Assembly (NCBI RefSeq): GCF_001238275.1
Contig: NZ_LGTB01000042.1
Span: forward strand, 1-64,000
From: Bradyrhizobium viridifuturi
Lineage (GTDB): Bacteria; Pseudomonadota; Alphaproteobacteria; Rhizobiales; Xanthobacteraceae
Length of the DNA: 64,000 nt
Direction: 5' to 3'
Shown: piece after piece, positions 38,210 to 50,252 of the stretch
Layout: each line of letters starts with the position of its first letter
Position numbering within the stretch: position 1 is the first letter of the stretch
The notes under the pieces: model-generated
What the model was told of the DNA's origin: nothing
The model's database searches: none
What the model saw: only the letters and a program-made list of their open reading frames with translations
Program-made: the position numbers and the translations under genes

Positions 38210-38303
38210 GGCGCTCTCCTGAAGCTTTTGATCCCTGGATGATCCCTCGGCACAGGGCCGGGCTGCGCGTTGACCCGCGCGAACCGCTCACCCCGTCGCT
38301 GTA

Positions 38304-38331
38304 TTGAAAACGGAAATATTTTCCTTTTCAA
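38304..38331. promoter_or_regulatory. Large inverted repeat upstream of the amidase operon
   Basis: Arms TTGAAAA and TTTTCAA flank GGAAA-TAT-TTTCC. The symmetry is perfect except for one extra C after the left arm. It lies 95 bp upstream of the amidase start in the promoter region. The TTGAA/TTCAA arms recur in the palindrome next to the MarR gene (40901-40912), so one regulator may bind both. Confidence 0.55.
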
Positions 38332-38374
38332 GTATTTTTTCACAAACAGGTTCGCCAGACTGTCGCGTCCGGCC

Positions 38375-39558
38375 TCAGATCGCCTTGATCACCCTGAAGT
38401 CGAGGCCGTCGGCTTCGGCGAGATACATCGGCATCCTGGCGTGACCGCTGCGAACCGTGACCGGACCGCGCGGGCCGCGATAGACGAGGTTGTCGGCTGC
38501 CGCGAGCAGCGGCCGCATGTCCAGCGTGCCGGCGCGGTTGGCGGCGGCCTCGAGCAGGCAGAAGCTTCATAGGCGGACTCGCCGCACGACCCGATCGGCG
38601 GCGCGAACGGCCCGAACATCGCCCGATGGCGGTCCCTGAAATCGTCGCCGGCGTGCGAGCCGACACAGGGGAAATAGCCGGAGGCGCAGAACAGGTTCTC
38701 GGTCTTGTCGGCGCCGATGCCGAGCAGCGACGTTTCGTCGACGCAGCCGGCATAGCGCAGAATGGTGCGGGCGAGCCCGGCATCGGCGAAGGCGCGGTTG
38801 AAGGTCACGCTGTCGGTGCCGATCAGCGAGATCAGCACGACATCGGGCTTCGCCGCACGGATCCGCTCCAGCTGCGCCTCATGATCGTCCTCGCCGACCG
38901 GCACGAACTCCTCGCCGACCACCGTGCCGCCGGTCTCCTTGATGTAGCGCTTCACCGCGCGGTGCGATTGCCACGGCCAGACATAATCGCTGCCGATCAG
39001 GTACCAGCGCGCGGCGCGCTTGGTCTCGGCGAGCCAGTGGATCGATGGTCGGCTCTGCCAGCGCGGCGTCTCGCCGATCGCAATCACGCCCGGCGTCCGT
39101 TCGCCGCCCTCATAGACCGGCGTGTAGATGTAGGGGATCTTGCTGCGGGTGATGAGGTTACGCAGCGCGAGGCGCACCGCGCTGGTGTGCATGCCCATGA
39201 TGAGATCGACCTCGTCGGACGCGATCGCCTGCTCGGCGCGGTCCAGAACTTCGTCGAGCGGTCCGCCGGCGTCGTAGACCTGGAACTCGATCTCGCGGCC
39301 GAGGATGCCGCCGCGCCGGTTGATCTCCGCGACGGCCAGTTGCGCGGTCGAGGTCGTGGCCGGCCCCCACATCCCGGGCGAACCGGAGCAACAGACGAAG
39401 CCCGCGACCCGCAGCCGGTTGCGCGCGCCGCGCGGACCGAACCCGCTGCGATCCATCGGCGCAAGCATGCGATCCGACGCCGCCGACGCCAGGTTCCTGA
39501 ACAACAGGGACGGCGGGAACGGGAGATTTCTTGCCGTGACGTTGAGCGTCGAATGCAC
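38375..39558 (-). CDS. AmiC-like substrate-binding protein without signal peptide, copy 1, frameshifted near 38565
   Basis: Peripla_BP_5-type protein: VAGFVCCSGSPGMWGPATTS, LAVAEINRRGGILGREIEF, YTPVYEGGERTPGV and WYLIGSDYVWPWQSHRAVKR. One missing base turns GAAGGCTTC into GAAGCTTC; restoring it gives the ending YLAEADGLDF and 394 residues. GTG 39558 is chosen because AGGAG stands six bases before it, exactly as in copy 2. No Sec or Tat signal is visible. It may therefore act in the cytoplasm as an amide sensor, like Pseudomonas AmiC, rather than in transport. Confidence 0.75.
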
Positions 39559-39626
39559 ACCTGCTCCTGTCTGGCACCGCACCCTGGGGCAAGCGCGGCG
39601 TCGCCCACGCGGACGACGGTGCCAAG

Positions 39627-40808
39627 CTAGATCGTCTTGATCACATTGAAGTCGAGACCGTCGGCTTCGGCAAGATAGATCGGCATTTCGGCGCGGCCAT
39701 CACGAATGGTGACCGTGCCGCGCGCACCGCTGTAGACGAGGTTGCGCGCCGCTGACGATAGCGGCCCCGTCGACAGCGAGCGGGCCCGGTTGGCCGCCGC
39801 TTCGAGGAAGCGCATCCCCTCATAGTTCGACTGCCCGACCGAACCGATCGGCGGCGCGTGCGCCCCGAACATCGCGCGGTAGCTGGTCTGGAACTCGTCA
39901 TTGGCGCGCGAGTCGACGCAGCCGAAATAACCGGAGGCGCAGAACAGGTTCTCGGTCGCGTCCGGCCCGATGCCGAGCAGCACCGTCTCGTCCATCGCGC
40001 CCGCATAGCGCAGCGTGGTGGCGGCGAGGCCCGCCTCGGCGAAGGCGCGGTTGAAGGTGATGCTGTCGGTCCCGATCAGGGTGATCAGCACGACATCGGG
40101 CTTGGCGGCGCGAATTCGCGCCAGATGCGGCTCGTGATCGTCCTCGCCGAGCGGGACGAACTCCTCGCCGACCACCTGGCCGCCGGCCTCCTTGATGTAG
40201 CGCTTCACCGCGCGATGCGATTGCCAGGGCCAGACATAGTCGCTGCCGATCAGGTACCAGCGCTGCGCCTTCTTGACCTCGGTGAGCCAGTGGATCGCCG
40301 GCCGGCTCTCGGCCCGCGGCGTCTCGCCGATCGCCATCACGCCGGGGGTCCGCTCGCCGCCCTCATAGACCGGCGTGTAGACATAGGGGATGCGGCCGCT
40401 CGTGACCTTGCGCAGCGCAAGGCGCACCGCGGAGATATGCGAGCCCATGATCACGTCGATCTCGTCGTAGGCGATCGCCCGCTCGGCGCGGCGCACAACC
40501 TCTTCGATCGGCCCGCCGGCGTCGTACATCGACAGTTCGACCTCGCGGCCGCGAATGCCGCCACGCCGGTTGATCTCCGCAACCGCCAGCATGACGCTGT
40601 TGGCGGAGATCGGCCCCCAGATCCCGGGCGCGCCCGAGAAGGTGATGAAATTGCCGATCCGAAGCTTGCTGTCGGTGCCGCCACGGCGCGATGAGCCCGG
40701 CTTGACGGTCAAAGCGAGATCGGCCGCGCAGGACGACGGGCTTCGAAACAGGTGCGGCGGCGCGACGGGCAAACCGCCATACGCCTGGTAAGAGACCGTC
40801 GAGAGCAC
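39627..40808 (-). CDS. AmiC-like substrate-binding protein without signal peptide, copy 2
   Basis: A 393-residue close paralogue of copy 1, 68 bp upstream of it, with the same landmarks (FITFSGAPGIWGPISANSVM, YVYTPVYEGGERTPGV, FNRAFAEAGLAATTLRYAGA). It is intact. The N-terminus from GTG 40808 (MLSTVSYQAYGGLPVAPP) lacks a signal peptide; the frame is open to 40961, but AGGAG precedes this GTG. It diverges from the MarR gene, with a TTGAATATTCAA palindrome between. AmiR-type antiterminator genes are not seen nearby. Confidence 0.8.
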   Translation of the reverse strand: MLSTVSYQAYGGLPVAPPHLFRSPSSCAADLALTVKPGSSRRGGTDSKLRIGNFITFSGAPGIWGPISANSVMLAVAEINRRGGIRGREVELSMYDAGGPIEEVVRRAERAIAYDEIDVIMGSHISAVRLALRKVTSGRIPYVYTPVYEGGERTPGVMAIGETPRAESRPAIHWLTEVKKAQRWYLIGSDYVWPWQSHRAVKRYIKEAGGQVVGEEFVPLGEDDHEPHLARIRAAKPDVVLITLIGTDSITFNRAFAEAGLAATTLRYAGAMDETVLLGIGPDATENLFCASGYFGCVDSRANDEFQTSYRAMFGAHAPPIGSVGQSNYEGMRFLEAAANRARSLSTGPLSSAARNLVYSGARGTVTIRDGRAEMPIYLAEADGLDFNVIKTI

Positions 40809-40900
40809 GCCAACTCCTGTCTGGGAAGCAATACGCAACGCAGCCAGCGGGCGGTCGCGGCATCCGCCCTTTGGTTGGGGGAATATCCTAGGGGAAAATA

Positions 40901-40912
40901 TTGAATATTCAA
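40901..40912. promoter_or_regulatory. MarR-type operator palindrome
   Basis: TTGAATATTCAA is a perfect 12-bp palindrome in the AT-rich gap between the AmiC-like gene and the MarR gene. A further TTGAAG half follows at 40916. Length, symmetry and divergent position are typical of MarR sites. Confidence 0.55.
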
Positions 40913-40986
40913 CAATTGAAGTGCATATAGAAACGGCATGCGTTGCCGGACATTCATTCACCGGGTCAGGAACCAGGTCTCACGCC

Positions 40987-41430
40987 GTGGCTAAACCGCC
41001 GAAAGAAAACTCCCCGATCACCGAACACCTCGCCTACCTGCTCGCGCAAGCCAACCGGGAGATCAACCGGCAGTTGGAGACGCGGCTGGCCAAGGAAGGC
41101 GTGCCGGTCGAGCAGTGGCGCATCCTTAAAGTGCTGTCCGACGGCAACGGCCATTCGATGGGCGAGCTCGCGGATGCTGTGCTGCTCAACCATCCGACGC
41201 TGACCAAGATGATCGACCGCATGGTGTCGGACGCGCTGGTCTACCGCGTGCAGGACCCCAAGGATCGCCGCAAGGTGCTGATGTTCGTCTCCGACCGCGG
41301 CAAGGCGCTGTGCCGCCGGCTCAACTCGCTGGCGGTGAGCCAGGAGGAGCACATCGTCGAGAGCTATGGCGACAAGTCGACCACAGAGCTCAAGCGCCTG
41401 CTGGAAAGCCTGATCGGCAGCGCCAACTAA
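40987..41430 (+). CDS. MarR family transcriptional regulator
   Basis: From GTG 40987 the product is 147 residues with the MarR winged helix: ITEHLAYLLAQANREINRQL, VEQWRILKVLSDGNGHSMGE, LADAVLLNHPTLTKMIDRMV and the wing VQDPKDRRKVLMFVSDRGKA. The frame is open to ATG 40921, but that would start inside the palindrome area and add an unusual leader. It probably represses the divergent AmiC-like genes and, through the similar repeat at 38304, the amidase operon. The ligand may be an amide or an acid product. Confidence 0.85.
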   Translation: MAKPPKENSPITEHLAYLLAQANREINRQLETRLAKEGVPVEQWRILKVLSDGNGHSMGELADAVLLNHPTLTKMIDRMVSDALVYRVQDPKDRRKVLMFVSDRGKALCRRLNSLAVSQEEHIVESYGDKSTTELKRLLESLIGSAN

Positions 41431-41585
41431 GGCCGCGCCGGGCGGGCGCCGGCCCATCAAAAAAGACCAGCGGGGAATGTCGGGCCCGGGGCGTTCGGTG
41501 CGTCCTGTGGGCGCGCCTGCGGCGCAGCCTTCGCATGCCGTCGCGTAAGGTTCCCCGATCCACCATCAGCGAGGACATCCCCGTC

Positions 41586-42020
41586 ATGACTTCGATCACG
41601 CCGTTCCTCTGGCTCGACAACAATGTCCGCGATGCCGTCGCGTTCTACAAATCGGTGTTCCCGAACGCCGAGATCGAGACCGTCAGCGACTTCATGGCGA
41701 GCTTCGAACTCGAGGGGCAGCGGTTCTACGCGCTCAATGGCGGGCCGCAGCACAAGTTCAACGAGGCGGTGTCGTTCTTCCTCAGCGTCGAGACCCAGGA
41801 GCAGGTCGACTACTTCTGGGGGAAGCTCACCGACGGCGGCCAGGAATCGCGCTGCGGCTGGCTCAAGGACCGCTTCGGCCTGTCCTGGCAGGTGATCCCG
41901 ACCGCGCTGAGCCGCTACCTCGGCGATCCCGACCGCAAGGCCGCCGACCGCGTCATGCAGGCGATGTTGAAGATGCAGAAGATCGTGATCGCCGACCTCG
42001 ACAGGGCCTACGCCGGGTGA
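41586..42020 (+). CDS. VOC-family protein, PhnB-like
   Basis: A 144-residue vicinal-oxygen-chelate fold protein: SITPFLWLDNNVRDAVAFYK, then SVFPNAEIETVSDF and QRFYALNGGPQHKFNEAVSF, with FGLSWQVIPTALSRYL near the end. This is the PhnB / '3-demethylubiquinone methyltransferase-like' group, which has no settled biochemical role. ATG 41586 begins the domain. It converges with secA; the 55-bp gap holds nothing obvious. Confidence 0.85.
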   Translation: MTSITPFLWLDNNVRDAVAFYKSVFPNAEIETVSDFMASFELEGQRFYALNGGPQHKFNEAVSFFLSVETQEQVDYFWGKLTDGGQESRCGWLKDRFGLSWQVIPTALSRYLGDPDRKAADRVMQAMLKMQKIVIADLDRAYAG

Positions 42021-42075
42021 CGGCGAGGCGGCTGCGACGGGCGGGTCAGCCCGCCACGTCAGCCCTTGCGGCGGC

Positions 42076-44940
<2,865 letters not shown>

Positions 44941-45319
44941 GCGAAATTCCTGTTCTTCGGTCTCGAGTTCGGTCTTGGTTCAGTCTTGAATTTCAGTCTT
45001 GGAATACAGCCTGAGATGGTCCGGCGGATCGCCTATCAACTCACCGTGACGCGCTACGGTTCGAGCCCCGACCCGGGGCTCCCTAGCCAATTGAGTGGGA
45101 AACGGGCCATCCTGGGTTCAACGGCGAAAAACGCAGCAAAATAAGCGCTCTCACCGCTGACACGGTCGGCCAGAGATATGGCCCGGTCGGGGGGTTGTCA
45201 ACGCCGCCAAGATGTCAAGGAATTCATCATTTTGACAAGACTTTCGCGTTGCCAATGTAACACGATTGGGCGAGTGTCCGCCCCGCTCGAGCTTCCCCCC
45301 TTTAGACCAAGGATTTTGC
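44941..45319. other. Divergent promoter region between secA and the parvulin gene
   Basis: These 379 bases hold no plausible gene. A promoter-like pair for the rightward gene lies at 45232-45261. A recognisable promoter for secA was not found by eye. Confidence 0.5.
45232..45261 (+). promoter_or_regulatory. Sigma-70-like promoter of the parvulin gene
   Basis: TTGACA at 45232-45237 is a consensus -35. TGTAAC at 45256-45261 is a fair -10 with 18-bp spacing. The start codon follows 59 bases later. Confidence 0.4.
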
Positions 45320-46249
45320 ATGACCACCTCGCCTCCGGAAACCAAAACCGGCCTGCGCCTCGGCCTCGCCACCCTGGCCGCCACGGGCTGTCTTGTCGCA
45401 GTGCTGGCTGCCGGCCTCCCGGTCCGCGCCGCGGAATCCGACCCGGTGCTGGCGAAGGTGAACGGTTCCGAGATCCATGCCAGCGACGTGGCGCTCGCCG
45501 AGGAGGAACTCGGCCCGAGCCTGCAGCAGATGGACCCCTCGACCCGCAAGGACAACGTGCTGTCCTTCCTGATCGACATGAAGATCGTGTCCAAGGCCGC
45601 CGAGGACAAGAAGATCGAGAACAATGATGACTTCAAGAAGCGGCTCGCCTTCACCCGCAACCGCCTGTTGATGGACAGCCTGCTTGCCAGCGAAGGCAAG
45701 GCCGCGACCACCGACGACGCCATGAAGAAGGTCTATGAAGAGGCCGCCAAGCAGATCACCGGCGAGCAGGAAGTGCGCGCCCGCCACATCCTGGTCGAGA
45801 CCGAGGACGAGGCCAAGGCGATCAAGGCCGAGCTCGACAAGGGCGCCGACTTCGCCGAGCTCGCCAAGAAGAAGTCCAAGGACCCCGGCGCCTCCGACGG
45901 CGGCGACCTCGGCTTCTTCACCAAGGAGCAGATGGTGCCGGAATTCTCCGCGGTCGCCTTCACGCTCGAGCCGGGCAAGATCTCCGATCCGGTCAAGTCG
46001 CAGTTCGGCTGGCACATCATCAAGGTCGAGGAAAAGCGCAACCGCAAGGCGCCCGACTTCGAGCAGGTGAAGGCCCAGATCGAAACCTATGTGACCCGCA
46101 AAGCCCAGGCCGACTACGTCGCCAAGCTGCGCGAGGCCGCCAAGGTCGAGCGCATGGACAAGCCGGCCGCGGATGCGGCGGCACCGGCGGATGCCGCCAA
46201 GGACGCGCCGAAGCCGGCCGACAACAAGATGGCCCCGGCGAAGAAGTAA
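45320..46249 (+). CDS. Periplasmic peptidyl-prolyl isomerase (parvulin/SurA-PrsA type)
   Basis: A 309-residue envelope chaperone. The signal peptide (LGLATLAATGCLVAVLAAGL, cleavage near VRAAES) is followed by an N-terminal SurA-like helical region and a parvulin domain starting EVRARHILVETEDEAKAIKA, with FAELAKKKSKDPGASDGGDL and GWHIIKVEEKR. The tail is low-complexity Ala/Pro/Lys. It assists folding of outer-membrane and periplasmic proteins. ATG 45320 is the natural start. It is transcribed away from secA. Confidence 0.92.
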   Translation: MTTSPPETKTGLRLGLATLAATGCLVAVLAAGLPVRAAESDPVLAKVNGSEIHASDVALAEEELGPSLQQMDPSTRKDNVLSFLIDMKIVSKAAEDKKIENNDDFKKRLAFTRNRLLMDSLLASEGKAATTDDAMKKVYEEAAKQITGEQEVRARHILVETEDEAKAIKAELDKGADFAELAKKKSKDPGASDGGDLGFFTKEQMVPEFSAVAFTLEPGKISDPVKSQFGWHIIKVEEKRNRKAPDFEQVKAQIETYVTRKAQADYVAKLREAAKVERMDKPAADAAAPADAAKDAPKPADNKMAPAKK

Positions 46250-46343
46250 GCTTCGCGACACTGAACTGATCGAACTTGCGATGGCCGGGCATGTCCCGGC
46301 CATTTTGCTATTTGTCGGGCATCGCCACGGCCGCACCAGTACT

Positions 46344-46465
46344 GTCGTCCCTGCGAAAGCAGGGACCCATACGCCGCGGCCGGTGTTGTAGACCGGCCTC
46401 GTCGTTCCAGAACCCTGCAACAATCGACTTCGGTGGTTATGGGTCCCTGCTTTCGCAGGGACGAC
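46344..46465. repeat. Interspersed palindromic repeat, family A
   Basis: The left arm GTCGTCCCTGCGAAAGCAGG plus GACCCATA is perfectly mirrored by TATGGGTC plus CCTGCTTTCGCAGGGACGAC at the right end. The central core differs from other copies. It lies between the parvulin gene and argJ. Confidence 0.8.
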
Positions 46466-46623
46466 ACCGAGGATGTCGGCCCGCTCATGACTCCTACAAT
46501 CTATCCACCGGGCTTCGGGTTCTTTGAACGATTCATGACAGAGCGTTCGCGTCCGCGCCCTCTCCCGCTTCAGCCGGCGAGATGTTATGCAGCGCTTCCC
46601 TCCCCGTAGCCGGAAGCTTGCCG

Positions 46624-47864
46624 ATGTCCACCGCCGTCTCCCCCCTCGCCCCGCCTGACATTCCCGAGATGCCCGTGATCGCGGGTGTGCGGCTTGCGAC
46701 CGCTGCCGCCGGCATCCGCTACAAGGGCCGCACCGACGTGCTGCTCGCGCTGCTGGACAAGGGCACCACGGTCGCCGGCGTTTTCACCAAGTCGAAATGC
46801 CCGTCGGCGCCGGTCGAATGGTGCCGCGCCAAGCTGAAGGGCGGGGCTGCGCGCGCGCTGGTGGTCAATTCCGGCAACGCCAACGCCTTCACCGGCAAGA
46901 CCGGCAAGACGTCCACCGCGCTGACCGCGCAGATCGCAGCGAAGGCGGTTGGCTGCTCGACCTCGGACGTGTTCCTCGCCTCCACCGGCGTGATCGGCGA
47001 GCCGCTCGATGCCACCAAGTTCGACGGCGTGCTGGCGCAGCTCGCCGAGACCGCGACCCCCGACCTCTGGATGGACGCCGCCAAGGCGATCATGACCACC
47101 GACACCTTCCCGAAGGTCGCCACCGCGACCGTCAAGCTCGGCAAGGCCAAGGTGACGATCAACGGCATGGCCAAGGGCGCCGCATGATCATGCCCGACAT
47201 GGCGACCATGCTGTCCTTCATCTTCACCGACGCGCCGCTGTCGGCCGGAGTGCTGCAATCGCTGCTCAAGGCCGGCGTCGAGGACACCTTCAATGCGCTG
47301 ACCATCGACGGCGACACCTCGACCTCGGATACGCTGCTCGCCTTTGCAACCGGCGCTGCGGCCGCCAACGGCGCGCCGAAGATCTCGCGCGCCAGCGATC
47401 CGCGCCTGAAGGCCTTCACCAAGGCTTTCCAGAAGATCCTCGCCGACCTCTCCGAGCAGGTGGCGCGCGACGGCGAAGGCGCGCGCAAGCTGGTCGAGGT
47501 CGTGGTCGAGGGCGCGACCACCAAGCCGTCGGCGCGCAAGATCGCAATGTCGATCGCCAATTCGCCGCTGGTGAAGACCGCGATCGCCGGCGAGGACGCC
47601 AATTGGGGCCGCGTTGTGATGGCGGTCGGCAAGGCCGGCGAACCCGCCAACCGCGACAAGCTCTCGATCTCTTTCAACGGCATCCGCGTCGCCAAGAGCG
47701 GCGCGCGCGATCCGTCCTACAACGAGAAGGAGGTGTCGGAGGCGATGAAGGCGCCGAAGATCCAGATCAAGGTCGCGCTCGGTCTCGGCAAGGCGAAAGA
47801 CCGCGTGCTGACCTGCGATCTCACCAAGGAATACGTCGCGATCAACGGCGATTACCGGTCGTAA
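46624..47864 (+). CDS. argJ: Glutamate N-acetyltransferase / amino-acid acetyltransferase ArgJ, split by a one-base deletion near 47182
   Basis: ArgJ transfers acetyl groups between ornithine and glutamate in arginine synthesis and cleaves itself into alpha and beta chains. The first frame covers the alpha part (VAGVFTKSKCPSAPVEWCRA, VVNSGNANAFTG) and stops at 47187. The second starts at ATG 47184, overlapping as ATGA, and contains the cleavage Ala-Thr (DMATMLSFIFTDA) and AGEDANWGRVVMAVGKAGEP. One added G (GCCGGCATG) yields a normal 413-residue protein. Either the same kind of sequence error as elsewhere or, less likely, a real split. Confidence 0.87.
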
Positions 47865-47901
47865 CGGTTGCCGTCATTGCGACGAGCACAGCTCGCCATT
47901 C

Positions 47902-48021
47902 CGTCATCCTGAGGAGCACATAGCGCGTCTCGAAGGATGCACGGCGCCGATGCCGCCTCGTGGAGAGAGCTGGGCCGTCGCCCCTTCGAGACGGCCGCGC
48001 TGCGGCCTCCTCAGGGTGACG
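47902..48021. repeat. Interspersed palindromic repeat, family C
   Basis: The left end CCGTCATCCTGAGGAGC is mirrored by the right end CTCCTCAGGGTGACGG. Inner arms CGTCTCGAAGG and CCTTCGAGACGG pair as well. A short fragment of the left end recurs at 19631-19653. It lies between convergent argJ and the TadG-like gene, where it may terminate both. Confidence 0.75.
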
Positions 48022-48045
48022 GGGAAAGAGCCGTGAGGCGTCGAC

Positions 48046-49395
48046 CTAACTGCTGATCCGCGCGTCGGCGACCGCCTTCTTGAACAGCGCGTTCATCGCG
48101 TCCGCGATGCCCTGGGTCGGGCTGACCTCGAAATAGAAGCCCGGCGACGCACAGGCCTGCATGTTCTGCGCGATCTGGCTGTTCGGCGACGGGCCGAACG
48201 GACCCTGGTTCAACGGATCGATCCAGGTCATGTACCAGTTGTTGGTCGGCAGTTGCAGATAGGTGGTGTAGAGCACCGCGATCTTGATGCCGCGGTTCTT
48301 GATTGCGGTGCAGAGCGCCGGGTTGATCGGCGACTGGCAGCGATTGCTGCCGCTGATCGGCTTCAGGCAGCTTGAATTGGGCTCATCGGCCACGCCGTCG
48401 GAAACGAAGAACAGATATTTGAGCGGCGCCGACGACGTGCCGGCGCCCGGGTTTGCGATCGCATTGTTGATCTGCGGAAAGATCGCGGTGAACTGGCTGT
48501 CCTTGTCCGCGGTATAGGAATCGTTGTTGCCGTAAACGCCCATCAGATCGATGTTGCCCGCCGCCGACTTTGCACTCGACAGGCTGGACGACAGCGAAAA
48601 CAGGCTCCGCAGGCCATAGGTCGCCGAGGACGCGCCGAAGTCATAGATCGCCATCCGGAACTGGCTCGAATAGGTCTGGGTCGCCGACGCGGTATCCATC
48701 AATTGCTGGGTCGCACTGCGAAGCACGTCGATCCGCGTCGTCACGCCAAGCGATTTCGCCAGATTGTAGTAGTTGTTGGGATCATTGTAGTCGTGGCAGG
48801 CGAAGGCGCATTGGTCGTTCGGCTTGAAGCTGTTGCCGGTGGTGGCCTTGACCAGGGCGTCGACGTCCGTCGGCGTGGCGCCAACCCCCATCGACGGCGA
48901 ATTGTCCAGCAGCAGATAGAAATCGATATAGAGCGGCATGTTCGCGGTCGAGGTCGACGTGCCGGACACGCTCACCTTGCTCCGCCCCATCACGCCGAGG
49001 AACATGGTCGGGACGTCGGCGGAGAACTGCACCGTCGAGGTGATGGTGCCGCCGCTCTTGGTCATGGTCGGCGTCACGCCGGTCAGCGTGAAGCCGTTCT
49101 GGTTGGAGATGTTGCCGTTGAAGATCTTCCTCGCATCGGCTTCGCCTGCCGAAATCTCACCGTCCGAGGTCATGGCGCCGGCGGCGATGAAGCCGGGCGA
49201 TGCCTTGGCGACCGATCCGACGCTCGCAGCATCGGCGGCGGATATCAGCTTGCTGCGGATCTGGTTGGCGCGGGAATAGTCGACCGCGCATCCGACTGCG
49301 ATGAGGAGCGGCAGCAGGGCCAGACCAAAGATCATCGCGATATTGCCGGAGCTATCGCGGCGGAAACGGCTGATGGTCCGGATCAAGGTGCTCAT
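48046..49395 (-). CDS. TadG-like pilus-assembly protein with von Willebrand A domain
   Basis: A 449-residue protein. The N-terminus SRFRRDSSGNIAMIFGLALL followed by one hydrophobic helix is the TadE/TadG prepilin-like anchor. From about 155 a VWA domain follows, with a variant MIDAS motif DNSPSMG and a later FFVSDGVADEP. Such proteins associate with tight-adherence pili or the envelope, but no other tad genes are near. ATG 49395 is the start. Four Cys in the VWA part may form disulfides. Confidence 0.85.
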   Translation of the reverse strand: MSTLIRTISRFRRDSSGNIAMIFGLALLPLLIAVGCAVDYSRANQIRSKLISAADAASVGSVAKASPGFIAAGAMTSDGEISAGEADARKIFNGNISNQNGFTLTGVTPTMTKSGGTITSTVQFSADVPTMFLGVMGRSKVSVSGTSTSTANMPLYIDFYLLLDNSPSMGVGATPTDVDALVKATTGNSFKPNDQCAFACHDYNDPNNYYNLAKSLGVTTRIDVLRSATQQLMDTASATQTYSSQFRMAIYDFGASSATYGLRSLFSLSSSLSSAKSAAGNIDLMGVYGNNDSYTADKDSQFTAIFPQINNAIANPGAGTSSAPLKYLFFVSDGVADEPNSSCLKPISGSNRCQSPINPALCTAIKNRGIKIAVLYTTYLQLPTNNWYMTWIDPLNQGPFGPSPNSQIAQNMQACASPGFYFEVSPTQGIADAMNALFKKAVADARISS

Positions 49396-49559
49396 GGCTT
49401 ATGTCGACAAAGAAAATGATGGGTCGATCAACTCCTTCACCCTGCCGGTAGCGAATTAAGGCCGGCTTATCGCGGATGAAGAAAAGGCCAGCGAACACAA
49501 ATCGTTTGGCTGACGCCGCGGAGCTGGTTAATGAAAGCTTGAAAATTGGAAGGGGCCGC

Positions 49560-49970
49560 ATGGCTGACATCAAGCTGACCCTCGTCGTCGCCTGCGCTTT
49601 GGTCGACGCCGACAAACGCGTGCTGCTGGCGCAGCGCCCCGAGGGCAAGGCGCTGGCGGGCCTGTGGGAATTCCCCGGCGGCAAGATCGAGCCCGGCGAG
49701 CGGCCGGAGCAGACCCTGATCCGCGAGCTGCACGAGGAGATCGGCATCACCGTGAGCGAGCCGTGCCTCGCGCCGCTGACCTTCGCCAGCCACGCCTACG
49801 AGACCTTCCATCTCCTGATGCCGCTCTACATCTGCCGGCGCTGGGAGGGCATGGCGGTGGCGCGCGAGGGCCAGAACCTCGCCTGGGTGCGCGCCGGCAA
49901 GCTGCGCGACTACCCGATGCCGCCGGCGGACATCCCGCTGCTGCCGCATCTGATGGATCTGCTGCTGTGA
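49560..49970 (+). CDS. mutT: 8-oxo-dGTP diphosphatase, MutT/Nudix family
   Basis: A 136-residue Nudix hydrolase. The Nudix box reads GGKIEPGERPEQTLIRELHE then EIG, matching G-x5-E-x7-R-E-x2-E-E-x-G. QRPEGKALAGLWEFPGGK is typical of MutT, which removes oxidised dGTP to prevent mutation. ATG 49560 is the family start; the frame extends back to 49476. The downstream 282 bp contain a GC hairpin and no gene. Confidence 0.88.
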   Translation: MADIKLTLVVACALVDADKRVLLAQRPEGKALAGLWEFPGGKIEPGERPEQTLIRELHEEIGITVSEPCLAPLTFASHAYETFHLLMPLYICRRWEGMAVAREGQNLAWVRAGKLRDYPMPPADIPLLPHLMDLLL

Positions 49971-50200
49971 TCTTCTTTGCCTCTCTCGCTCGCGGGGGAG
50001 GCGCGTTGCCAAAATATCGAAAACAACCCCATGCAAAGCAGCCTCCGCTGCCGGTGTTCGGCATGGCGACTTGACACGTCGGGCAACTCACCGGCATAAT
50101 TCCATTATTCCGAAATCGTGCAAGCAGCCGTCGCCCGCCTTGTGAGAGAGGTTGGATGGCATCGACGACGGCGATCGACCGTAAGGGACACACGGTGGAT

Positions 50201-50228
50201 GGCTCCCTCCCCCTTGCGGGGGGGAGCC
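50201..50228. terminator. GC-rich hairpin between convergent genes
   Basis: GGCTCCC...GGGAGCC arms with inner CCCC/GGGG close on a TTGC loop between mutT and the methyltransferase gene. It may terminate both transcripts. Nothing else was seen in 49971-50252. Confidence 0.45.
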
Positions 50229-50252
50229 ATGCATCGGTGCCGCCCTAACAGC

